Shown: piece by piece, positions 12,226-22,729 of the stretch
Numbering within the stretch: position 1 is the first letter of the stretch
Layout: each line of letters opens with the position of its first letter
DNA from: Clarkia xantiana subsp. parviflora
Lineage: Eukaryota > Streptophyta > Magnoliopsida > Myrtales > Onagraceae
DNA: 64,000 bases
Assembly: GCA_036873135.1 (NCBI GenBank)
Contig: JAPTYO010000017.1
Span: forward strand, 9,238,001-9,302,000
Direction: 5' to 3'
The notes under the pieces: model-generated
Databases searched by the model: none
The model's input: only the letters and a program-made list of their open reading frames with translations
Told to the model about the DNA's origin: nothing
Position numbers and translations under genes: made by a program

Positions 12226-12604
12226 TATAGCAACCAAAACATTTCCAGCTTCAGCGTCCTTACTTCCACCGAAGAGGATGCATAGGGGACACTAAAAGCT
12301 GTAACGTTGTGTGGCCGCAATTGAAGTCTCCATCAACCTTTTTGTCCAAGGTTGAACATATCAGTGTGATCGATTTCAGATCATCAAAGAACCTTTTTGT
12401 CCAAGGTTCAACTCCCATTATTGGGAACAGACTACCACATTCATCCATTATCATCAAAGTCATACGGACTACCACATTCATTTGTAGTTGTCCTCTCCGC
12501 TTTCGTGATTGCAGCAGATAGGATTTTAACACATACTCAGCCATCATATTACACACCATCAAAATTGTGAGGAATGTCGGATTGCACTCATTTAGCCAAT
12601 TCAA
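12226..12604 (-). other. copia-2 region downstream of leader, unidentified 114-codon frame
   Basis: A minus-strand frame of 114 codons (12604-12260) starts just past the end of the leader, where gag should begin. Its sequence matches neither gag type in this window and I do not recognise it. The DNA contains two short direct duplications, ACCTTTTTGTCCAAGGTT and GACTACCACATTCAT. It is probably a decayed gag start cut off by Rep-Z2. Confidence 0.35.
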
Positions 12605-14578
12605 TCACACATTGAAAATTATGCAAAATCAGGGATACAATAACATTTTGGAAAAAGAATTGCGTACATCGGATATCTATGAGATAGAAGACGACAAATA
12701 ATGATTCCTCAGACATCTACCCAACCAACTGCCATTAATAAGAGGGAAGGGGGGTCGTGAAAGAGTTCACATTACTGTCGTCTACTTTCTAATAGATCGG
12801 TCTTTTAAAACGGTTTAATCGTTTTTACCGGAACGAGAGGTTTTAAACACCCGATGTTGGCTTTCCCAAGGCCTTTTTTAAAACGTTTTTGAGGATTTCT
12901 AGTTTGCACACATAATTCTACCACACAAATAAATCATCATGCGCATATCATATCCACGAAACAAACCACATATCATGCACACGCGTCATGCGTCATGCGT
13001 CTAATGTTCCGAGGAACTCATGCTCGCATATATAATTCTACTTCTTAGGTAAATTATCACATGCTCATACATCCACAACATTCATGCATACAGATCATGC
13101 ATGATCACGTCATTCAAACATAAATATTTGGCGACTGATTTTATGTTTTAAAAACATTTAAAACTTTTGGGGTTGATTTGCAGTTTGTGCTATTAATCAA
13201 TCATGCATACTTCTAGACATGAATCCTAGGCATTTACAACCATCACATCATGTCTATCCTAGTGCACAACTTATTAATTGAAAACCAGGGCTCGACCCAC
13301 AACATGCAATATCCAACTAGTTTGACATAGTCAAGACGACAATACTAATCATGCAATAATATCAATTAAATAACAATTGCAATTCAACCCACTTCATTAA
13401 TCCAGTCTCAAAATCTTGCATTTCCGAGATCCATCCCCATAATCGAAACTAGGCATCACGTTTAATTAAAACGCGAATAAATTAAACTCTTAAAGCACTG
13501 TATAAGTAATTTTAAAGTTAAAAAACATTTGGATTTTAAAAATTTGACCATCCTATTTTAAATTGAAACAGTTCGGTCCAGTTTTAAGAGTCCGTTTTAG
13601 TCAATACCGATTCGGCCCGGCCCGATTCGGCCCGGCCCGGTTCGGTTTAAAATGATTCGGCCGGACCGGTTCGGTTTTAAAATAGGAATTCGTTCGACAC
13701 TCAAACCGGGTCGGTTCGACCCATATTAGTTGCCCTGGTCCGACCCGACTTGAATGGTTCGGCCCGATTGAGATAACCTTGTTTGGTTGACCCGCATCGG
13801 TTTAATACAATTGAACCCGATCCGGTTTGGTTCGGTTTAACCCGTTCGGTCCGGTTCGTTCCGGTTCGGTTTAACCCATTCGGTCCGGTTCGGTTTGGTT
13901 CCCATGGTTTTTCGGGTTTGTTGACCCTACCCGGATGTGCTAAATTGGACCGGCCCATTACCCATAGGGTTCGGCTGAAATTGTTTACTTGTGGGCTAAG
14001 TAGAGATTTAAAGTCCACCAAAAACTTAACTTAGCCACCAAGTAACAATTAATTGTAAAAAAATTTCAATTTTTCTGCATATATATATTTATATATTGTC
14101 AAGATTCTATATTTAGAGATATATAATCAATCAACGATATATATAAATATATATATTTGGCAATACTATATATATATATTATCAATATATAATATTAGGG
14201 ATATATAATGTATCAATAATATATGTTTTCTAAATATTTTAGTCAACTATATTTATCAATAATTATGTACATCCCTAAAATTGTGTTAGATATATTGATA
14301 CTTACTATCCACAATTATCTTGTGAATCTAGCCCTAATTTTGGCATTATCCCCAGGCATGAAAATTTCGCCCGAAACATGTAAGATAGTTTTCTCAAAAA
14401 TTTCGGTCACTTTAGGGTAACTTGTGAACTAAGAAATTAAAATTTTCACCTTGAACACCTAAAGAAGGTTCAGCCGAAACATATAAATTGGGGTTTGTGG
14501 TCAAATTTCAAGATCAAATCTTGCAAAGATCAAGAATCCAATGTTTAATCTTGATAAAAGTCTTGTTTTTCTTGAAGA
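12605..14578 (-). other. copia-2 5' leader (antisense)
   Basis: About 2 kb without genes, the reverse complement of the copia-1 and copia-3 leaders. It holds the motif AAGACGAC..GTGAACTCTTTC near 12750 and a CCGGTTCGG-rich low-complexity tract at about 13570-13910. The AT-rich part at 14060-14260 has TATATA runs. The long leader is a family trait. Confidence 0.75.
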
Positions 14579-14583
14579 TCATG

Positions 14584-15191
14584 TGTAAGCATATGGTGTT
14601 CGCCGCCGTAAATGGAAGCCCATTATATGTATATGTTACCTAAGTTAATTTGGTACATGTCACATTAGGACATTGGGCCAGAACCAAATCCCAATTGACA
14701 TGAGAGGCCCAAAATTGGGCCTCCCTATGCATAGTGGTCGGCTGAATTACGTAGGTGGGTAAAGTGGACATTGTCCACTTTACTCCTCCTATATATATAT
14801 ATATGTGGTGTTAGGGGTTTTACTAGGTTAATCCTTAATCCTTCATTGGAGTGTTTTAGAGAGATAAAACCTCCTCCCCAGAGACACACATATTCGGCCG
14901 AACCACATCACCACCACCAAGAGTGTGCCAATTTGCCTTCGAGCAAACACTCCGGAGATCCGTCCCTCGCCAAGAATCGATCAGAGGCTTTGCTGTGGAG
15001 CTTATACCACGTAGGGCTTCCTTCACAAGAACATACGGGTGCCGACCGTAGGATTGTGAACTCCCTCCTGCAAAGATCCTTGGACTACGGACAACTGTAG
15101 AGGTATGTGCGAATCTTCCGCTGCGTAATTTCGATTACTAGCATGTACCATGGTATTAGTTTCCTTAGTGATTACTCCCTGTAATCTAACA
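14584..15191 (+). repeat. copia-1 5' LTR
   Basis: A 608-bp LTR starts TGTAAGCATATGG and ends GTAATCTAACA. A TATATATATATATGTGG stretch near 14790 is the likely TATA region. The terminal ACA is followed by the primer site. Confidence 0.92.
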
Positions 15192-15192
15192 G

Positions 15193-15204
15193 TGGTATCA
15201 GAGC
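15193..15204 (+). other. copia-1 primer-binding site (initiator Met-tRNA)
   Basis: TGGTATCAGAGC is complementary to the 3' end of plant initiator methionine tRNA, the usual minus-strand primer of plant copia elements. It lies one base after the 5' LTR. Confidence 0.92.
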
Positions 15205-17269
15205 CTGTGTTAGGAGTTCATGATATTGATAAATTTTTGTTGAAAATTTAAACTTAGGACCGAAATTTAAAAAAATAAATTAAATACTCGAATTTTTATG
15301 GTTAAGGAGGTCCGAAATTTTCATGATGTTCTTAGAAAATTAGATGTTCATGATCTTCACGAAAAATGTGATATTTATCAAAATCAAACTTTGGATTGTA
15401 GATCTTATTAAAATTTGATCTTGAAATATGACTATTTGTTCCCAATTATGTGTTTTTGGCCGAAACCATAAGTGAATTTCAAGGTAAAATTTTTAACTTC
15501 TTAGTCACCAAGGAATAAATTTCGGCCGAAATTTTTAATAATATTGTTTACCATATTTTAATTTTTATTCTAGGTAACAATATATCAATAATTGGGAACA
15601 TTAGGATAGATTCGCATTAATATATAGAAATATATATAACTATCAATATATCTAAATATTTAAATGGGTTAAAGATATTATTGATAGATTTTAGTTATCT
15701 AAAATATTGAGACAATATATTGTTCATATCTGTTTCCCTATATAAAATATTGACAATATATAAAATATATATTTATATATGTGTGTTGAATTTTACATAT
15801 ACATATATATTATTGATTGATTTAGTCTTAAATATAGAATCTTGGCAATAAATATATATATGTTATAGTTATGGCCGGTATATATATATATATTTAATAT
15901 TGTAAATTATTTTATATAATTAATATTACTTGGTGACAAAGTTAAATATTATTGGAGTTTAAAACCCTACTTGGGCCACAAGTAAACATTTCGGCCCAAC
16001 TTTTTATATTTTAGTTACTGGGCCGGTCCAATATGTCAAACTGGGACGAATTAAAACCGAACAGAATTTTCTCAATCGGTTGGACCTAATCGGGTCGGGT
16101 CGGACCGGGGTTACTAAGTGGATCTAACCAAACCGGTTATGAGTGTAGAACCGAGCCGAACCCTCTTTTTATTGGACCGGTTCGGACCGAACCATAATTT
16201 AAATTAAAACCGGACCGAACCGAACTGGACCAAATCGGACTAAAATTGACTGAACCGAACCGTATTGTCAAAACCGAATTCAAGTCAATTAAAATAGGGA
16301 GGTCAAGTTTTAAAATCCAAATGTTTCGAACCTTAATAGGCTTACACAGTGCTCTAGGGTTGATAACCTTTCATGCATTGTTTCGACTATGGGGATGGAT
16401 CTCAGAGATACATGTCTTTGGGACTGGATTAATTGGTGGGATGAATTGCAATTGTTTATTATTAAATATATATTTATGCATGATTAGAAATGTTGTCTTG
16501 ACTGAGTCAAGCTAGCTGGATATTGCATATTGTGGGCAGAGCCCTAGTTAAATATATGGAATGCGCACTAGGATAGACATACTGTGATGGTTGGAAATGC
16601 CTAGGATTCATGTCTAGAATGTTGCGTGATTGAATATAAGCATGAACTACAAATCAGCCCCTAATATTTAAAATTATTTTAAAATCGAAACCAATCGCCA
16701 AATGTGTATGATGGATGTGAACGTTTCATGTTTGACACGTATGCTAGAATAGTGAGTATGTAGCCGCATTTGATAATTTACTAGGAAGTAGAATTATATA
16801 TGCAAGCATGAGTTCCTCGGAACATTAGACGCATGACACGTATGCATGAGTGTGGTTTGTGTGATGAATGTTACTGGCGTATGATAATTTACGTTTATAG
16901 TAGAATTATATATGCATGAGTGAATTCATCGGAATATTTTTCCAAAATAAAAGGGCCTTGGGAAAGCCAAGATCGGGTATGCGTGTTTTAAAATTCCCGT
17001 TCTAGTAATTTGTGATTAAAATCGTTTTAAAAGACTGGTCTATTGGATGGAAGACGACGATAATATGAACTCTTTCACAACCATCTTCTATTGGTTTACT
17101 GGTGGTCGGTTGGTTTAGATGACTGAGGAATCATTATTTGTCGGATTCCATCTTAATAGATATTTGATGTATTCATTTCTTTCTCAAAATGATATTGTCT
17201 CCCTAATTATGCGTGATTATCAGTGTGTTAGTATCAATGGATGTGATCAACAATGTTATCTTCTAAATG
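15205..17269 (+). other. copia-1 long leader, no genes
   Basis: This is about 2 kb between primer site and gag. AT-rich stretches (15600-15910) are followed by a tract of repeated ACCGAACC words on the plus strand (about 16030-16270), then a segment shared with copia-3 and copia-4 (GCGCACTAGGATAGACAT near 16563, GGGCCTTGGGAAAGCCAAGA near 16952). It is non-coding and may carry packaging signals, which is inference. Confidence 0.75.
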
Positions 17270-18100
17270 AATAAGGGAGTGAGATTGAACAGCAACAATT
17301 ATAAGATCTGGAATAAGCGCGCGAGGATGGTAATTACTGAAATGAGAGGTTTGGAGCATTTGACTTCAAAACAAGTCAGGCCAGAGGGAGACCTCACGGC
17401 CGAACTAAAGAAATTCCATGAATGAATGGGATGCAAAGGACCAGGAAATTCGTTCCGCCTTGTTGTCACTGCTTGAGGATGACATTCTCTATGGATATGA
17501 TCACTATGACTCTGCCATGGACCTTTGGGACGGTCTTAAGGCAGGGTTTAGTGTTTACACCACAGCCCAGAAGCGGTCATTAATATCGCTTTAGACTCGT
17601 ACAAGATGAATCCCAAGCATACAATGAAGGAGCATATTAGACACATGTCTAACATGCTTGCTGAACTCAAGGAGGCAGGAGAAATCCTGACCGACGAACA
17701 AAAGGTCCAATGCGTTATCTGATCCTTGCCTGACTCTTGGAATAGCATGAAAATACACCTTACCCATGCCACTCAACTCGATGACCTCAAGAAAGTGCGA
17801 GTTCATCTCGAGTTGGAAGAGGATCATCTCAAGGCTGAAAAGCCGAGAGCGGAAATGCATCTTGCATCCTCGCATCCATGTGAGCAAAAGGGCAAGCGCA
17901 AGAGAAAAGGCAAGGGCCTTAAGTTTAAGGCCGATAAGCCTTTAGCTCCAAAACCTCAGAAGAAGTTCAAGTTCGGTGGCAAGAAAAGGCAAGCAAAACA
18001 GACACGTAGAGAGGAAACTCGAACGTGTTTTAGGTGTGGCGTGAAAGGACACTTTATTAGGGTTTGTACCAATTCTCCCAAGGTACGTGCTGAAGAATAA
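17270..18100 (+). pseudogene. copia-1 gag with CCHC zinc knuckle (broken)
   Basis: This is a Ty1/copia gag of the UBN2 type, the coat and RNA-packaging protein. Visible pieces: a start with NNYKIWNKRAR, a middle with SAMDLWDGLKAGFSVYT, then LPDSWNSMKIHLTHATQLDDL, a basic stretch KGKRKRKGKGLKFKADKP, and the knuckle CFRCGVKGHFIRVC (CX2CX4HX4C, about 18026-18067). Several stops (for example TGA in the middle of the QCVI-SLPDSW stretch) and a frameshift near 17420 break it. This gag is unrelated in sequence to that of copia-3 and copia-4, although LTR, leader and RT are shared. Confidence 0.75.
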
Positions 18101-19255
18101 TGGTAACCTCATAAATTCTTCTAGGACTTTTCTCACTCGAAAGTAATTCAAATTTACCCTTTTGGATTACAGAAACGAGAGGGAGAACAAGCACAAACCT
18201 GAGGAGCTTGCCCCGGAAACATAAAGATTGAATGAAAGGCTTTATCTTTATTTGCTGAATGAACATCTTCTTAATTTTCAGTTTAAGATACTTAATGATA
18301 ATAATGTTCCTTAAAATATAGGAAACACATCATTTTGAGCATGTGACAAATGCTCGGACAAAGTATTGATTACCCATTTTTCAGGTTATTCGATCCTTTT
18401 GATTGCTGTTTAATGCATTGCTTATATATATTGCTTATCAATCTTATTTTATTATTATTACTCCATTGAAATGAAATATTTAGTAATGATGATCATGTGT
18501 GAAACCGATTGGATTAAATTAAATTAAATTCAGAAATGAAATGATTCAACCTAGGATTAAAACTACGGTGAATAGCGCTACGTGCAAGTGGACCTCGATA
18601 GACGGAACACATCGTTTCAAAATACGATTTTAATGATGAAGTGCTGAATTTTCGTTTTCCCTTGGAAACAAGTTATTGATACCATTTACATCGGTACGAA
18701 GTAGGCTTCGTAACTACCACGACCTTGTAAAAGTATCAGCTGAAGCATAGGGTGAATACCCAAGAAGCTCAGTTCGGAGATGGGATAAAATCTCTGAGAT
18801 AAGTTAGAAAAGAAGAAGGATGAAGTCGGTTAAACGATTCTCCTTCCGTACACCTTGAACGATAAGTCAGGCTAGGCATTCAAATAACCTGACACATTTC
18901 AAGAAACACAGTTTAAAAAACATAATGTTTGAGTTACTCTATCAGGTGTTCCCTAAGGGATGAAAAAGATGACTCACATGTATGTAAACTGTGTTCCAAT
19001 AAAATTGGTAAGACACGCCTCCATAAAAGCTAAAATATGATGATGAGTTAAATCATGTCATCATGCGACATTAAATTGCGCATTAAACACGGATTTAGGA
19101 CAAGAGTACGTGATCTACTCTTAGAAAATACTTGTTTAAAGCTTCATAAAATGGGGCCGTGGTCGAACATGAGCTATTACATCACTAGAGGGCGAATATT
19201 CCAAATGAATGGACAGTTTAAATCTATGTAGTCATGATCAATACATAGCAGGAAT
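18101..19255 (+). other. copia-1 internal segment in place of protease/integrase, unidentified
   Basis: No protease DSGA motif, no HHCC finger and no D,D35E integrase motif are visible here. Parts (about 18900-19220) recur in antisense in copia-2 at 10300-10600, so this belongs to the subfamily rather than being a private insertion. It may be a strongly decayed pol segment or a replaced module. Confidence 0.45.
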
Positions 19256-21302
19256 CACTGACAATCAGATCCCACTTAATTCGAGTGGGAGAGAGATTTG
19301 AACCAGCAACTAAAGTAAATGACATGGTAAATGAGAATGGGAACATTTTCATAATAAATCCAGTGGGAGGAATAAACCCTACCACACAAAATCACTGTTG
19401 CTGTTGAGACGAATCAAGTTGAACCTTATGGTCATATTGTTGAACCAGGAAAGACATAACTACCTCGACTACCCATTGTTTCCAAAGGGAGTGATACCCG
19501 TTGTTTCCAGTGGGAGTGATCCGACAAGACATGGTTCAAGATCCTAGTGATCAAGGAATTCATCTTGAAAGTAGAAGCCCGAGACCGAGAGGTTGTCAAA
19601 GGAAAGTTGATGGTCAAGGTTCAAACACTGCTCTTGCTCCCAAAGGAAACAATGCTCCGATAAGAAGCATTATTCCGACTGGGATAATTATTCCCAATAG
19701 AAGTAATGCTATGTTAAGAAGCATTATTTCGAGTGGGATAAATGATTAGACTCTAGAAGGGATTAACCAAGCCTAGACGAAAGTCAGAGGCATCGAACTT
19801 CTCCAAGAAGTATCCGGTCGAGTAAGGTGAAAACCTCGATCTAACAACTGTTGGCAAGCATTGGAAAGATCTCAAGTGGATAAATAGAGGAAAATAATAA
19901 AAGAGAGAGATCGCCTAAATGAAAGCCATTATAGTCTATAGTTGATTTACCTGCTAACCATAGAGGCACAAGGATACGGTGAGTCCTGAAAGAAGGCTCA
20001 CAACTGAAGGAAAAGGCTGGGAGGTGCTAAACCTGACTTGATGCGAAAGGATATACCCATTTCACGTAGTTGACTTTGAAAAAACAAACTCAATGACTGT
20101 GCGTGAAACCACGGTTAGGGCCAGTCATGGTCCTGGTCGCAAGTCTCGATCTCGAGCTGCACCAAATGGATGTTAAGACCGCATTACTCCACTGAAACCT
20201 GGAGGAAGAGATCTACATGGAGCAAACGGAGGGTTTCATTACTCCTGGTAACGAACGTAAAGTTTGTAAACTCCAAAGGTCTATCTACGGTCTTAAACAG
20301 TCTTCTCGGCAATGGTACCGCAGATTCCACGAGGAAATCGTAGGAAACGGATTCGTGAATCTTCACGGGGATCCGTGCGTGTATTAGAAGACCTCCCGGT
20401 CTAAGTATGTCATCTTAACATTATACATGGACGACATACTCATTGCCGCAAACGATGTGAGTTTATGAACAAGTCAAAGTCATGGTTGGCATCTGTATTT
20501 CAGATGAAAGACATGGGAGAGGCCACGTATATCTCGATCATTAAAAGATTCGGATTACAGGATGCCAAACCCATGGATACGCCGCTGGTGTTTGGGTGCG
20601 CATTGTCAAAACGTGATGGCCCCAAGAACCTGGAAAAGCGTGAAAAGATGAAGGGTGCGGAGTATTTAAGCACGGTCGCTAGTTTGATATACGTCATGCA
20701 ATGCACCCGTCCGTTTATCTGTTACGCCGGGGGCCTAGTAGCACGTTTCCAATCAGATCCTGGCTATCAACAATTAAATGCTGTAAAAACGAATTATTCG
20801 TTATTTGAAGGTATTGCCGACTACGCACTGTACTATGAGGGCGGGAAGTTAGAATTAACTGGTTACAGTGACGCCGACCATGGTGGCGATCCGGATGATC
20901 GTAAGTCCACAACAGGAGGAGTGATTTCTCCTTGCTAATGCCATCATTTCATGGACGAGCAAGAAGAAAACCTGTGTCACGCTGTCCACGATGGAATCGG
21001 AATTCGTAGTTCTCTCCAAGAACGCACAGGAAGCGGTCTGGCTGAAAAGGCTTCTTACTGCCCTGCTTGATGGTGACGTTGGGCGTAAACCTGTAAAGGT
21101 GTTCTCTGACAGTCAGGCAGCCATTGCGGTAGTAAAGAACATGAAGTACCATTGTAGGACCAAACACATTGATGTGAAATATTTTTATGCTAAATCTTTG
21201 GTAGAAGATAATATAATCACTATGAAATACTTGTCCACTGATAACATGATTACAGACCCATTAACTAAACCACTACGAGGGAGATATTCGAAAAGCATGT
21301 AA
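19256..21302 (+). pseudogene. copia-1 RT-RNase H region (broken)
   Basis: It starts with the acidic/Ser spacer (CCCACTTAATTCGAGTGGGA), then RT and RNase H. RT motifs seen: [25 protein letters not shown], and the catalytic YMDD at 20424-20435 (YVDD in copia-3 and -4). RNase H shows SDADHGGDPDDRKSTTGG near 20868 and an open stretch from 20991 with NAQEAVWLKRLL and TKHIDVKYFY. Frameshifts and stops (for example TAG after DPCVY) and an internal RT deletion at about 20515-20550 disable it. Confidence 0.85.
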
Positions 21303-21657
21303 CACTGCTTGGATTGTGTAGGGTTTAGAAGTGGCGTGTGTCTGTGATAACATTTTGATATTAGAAAGTTACATTTTTTAAGCGGAAGAATCGCAACTGA
21401 GTTTATGATCAATCAACGTCATAATATTTTGATTACATCAAATTTTTGGTCTATAAACTAAGTCGTAGGAGGACGCAATCCTCTGCCAAAACTATGTCGA
21501 ATGTTGAACTTACCCCGTCACACAGGTACAGTCGTCTTGCGGTGGAGGGAGGCCTCTACCAAGCAAGGCTGGCTAAGTATCAAGGGGGGTAAACCTGATT
21601 ATGCAGAACGATCATCTAATGTCGAAGTAACTCGACATGATCTTCGCTTTGCAGATC
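21303..21657 (+). other. copia-1 3' UTR, left part
   Basis: Non-coding sequence shared with the other copia units (TCTATAAACTAAGTCGTAGG). It ends at GCCGT (21658-21662), the target duplication of Tat-G, and continues at 32204. Confidence 0.8.
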
Positions 21658-21662
21658 GCCGT

Positions 21663-22302
21663 TGTTGGATCACGGTTGGAACTCCGGTACGTTCTTGACG
21701 GAAGTCCGAACTCCTTCGCTCCAAGTAATCCTGCAAGAAGGGGATAGACCGGGCGGTGACCCAGAATCCCTCTCCGATGCTTAAATGAGTATCTCGATGT
21801 AGGCTAGCCAGTATCAGTATGTAAGTATATGAACGTATCAATCCTGAGGTAACTCCTTCCTTTATATAGGGGAGGGGTCACCTCAGTTACCTATTGAGAT
21901 AACTTCCACGTTCCGTTTATCTCTGCCAGTAGCCAACGTTCCGTCTTTTCAGGCCACTTCCCCACTATGTTGATAGTGGGCGTGTTTCTCGGCGTCGTTC
22001 TCTGGTGGCAAGTCCCGACGGATGTCGGGGACTCCAGAGTTATCTCTTTTGGTCACCGCTCGGGGCCCCTCATCATCGGGACAGGGCCAGCATTCTCAGG
22101 GATTCAATATCGGGGCCTACTTAAAGGCATATCATCGGGGCCTACTTAAAGGCATATCATCGGGAGCGTTCAGCTCGTATGTCGGGACCGGCCTTGTCGG
22201 GTCCTCTCGTATTGGTATTCTAAGCCTCTTCTGGGGCCCAGTGGGCCTACTTCACCATTTAGTTGTCGTTAATGGGCCTAACGGCTATGTCGAAACACAT
22301 CA
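21663..22302 (-). repeat. Tat-G 3' LTR
   Basis: A 640-bp LTR; on the plus strand it starts TGTTGGATCACGG and ends GAAACACATCA. It carries two copies of a 25-bp unit with GGGCCTACTTAAAGGCATA, against four in the 5' LTR, which explains the 50-bp length difference. Confidence 0.95.
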
Positions 22303-22313
22303 TTTTTCCCCAA
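22303..22313 (-). other. Tat-G polypurine tract
   Basis: On the minus strand CTTGGGGAAAA sits directly before the 3' LTR, the place where plus-strand DNA synthesis is primed. Confidence 0.75.
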
Positions 22314-22574
22314 GACACGAGGGACTTATAGTTCGTCGTGTCTTCCCAACTCCGGACCTCTCGATATTCCGAGGATAACCACCGAATCCGAAAAGATTTC
22401 TCGATTACTCAATTATTAAATGCGACGGGTGATGAAGTGACGGCTTGGGTGCCCATGCCTTCTTTTCTGAAAAAGCGCTTTCTAGCCGTTTTGTCCCTAG
22501 TGTTTCGACGATTTAGGTTGAGGCGTTTCATCTTCAACGGTCCATATCGCAACGTCTCTTTGGCTATCCTCTCT

Positions 22575-22582
22575 CCTATAAA
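22575..22582 (+). promoter_or_regulatory. TATA box of the Tat-G antisense gene
   Basis: CTATAAAA lies about 150 bp before the ATG of the antisense gene, on the same strand, in a CT-rich context (CTCTCTCCTATAAAACCCC). This fits a plant core promoter, with the start near 22605 and a CT-rich 5' UTR. It lies inside the element, outside the LTR, so the antisense gene can have its own promoter. Prediction only. Confidence 0.6.
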
Positions 22583-22729
22583 ACCCCAAATTTTGGCATT
22601 ATTCAGTTCTCCTCTACCGTTTCATTCTCTGTGTTTTCAAAAGCTCAAGCTCTCATTTCCATTTCTGATCAACACTCCGGCGACCAGGATCTCCGACCAT
22701 CAATATCATCCTTTCTTCTCCAATTCAAC

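Larger units (their letters stand above)
10228..14583 (-). mobile_element. copia-2: antisense Ty1/copia element, main remaining block
   Basis: Read on the minus strand, this block is a copia unit of the same family. 14583-12605 is the 5' leader; 12604-12226 is a possible gag start; Rep-Z2 interrupts it; 10669-10228 returns to copia sequence ending in the spacer between integrase and RT (GAAGTCTTAATTGAACTAGA, cf. copia-3 at about 37787). The leader is split at TCATG (14579-14583) by copia-1 and continues at 33462. RT, RNase H and the 3' LTR are not present; copia-0 sits where they should continue. Confidence 0.75.

Noticed and set aside
15193..15204. tRNA gene at the TGGTATCAGAGC sites
   Set aside because: These are 12-base primer-binding sites after LTRs, without a tRNA cloverleaf around them.
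22022..22378. 118-codon frame across the Tat-G 3' LTR end
   Set aside because: LTR sequence with a tandem 25-bp unit; no domain and it runs across the LTR border.
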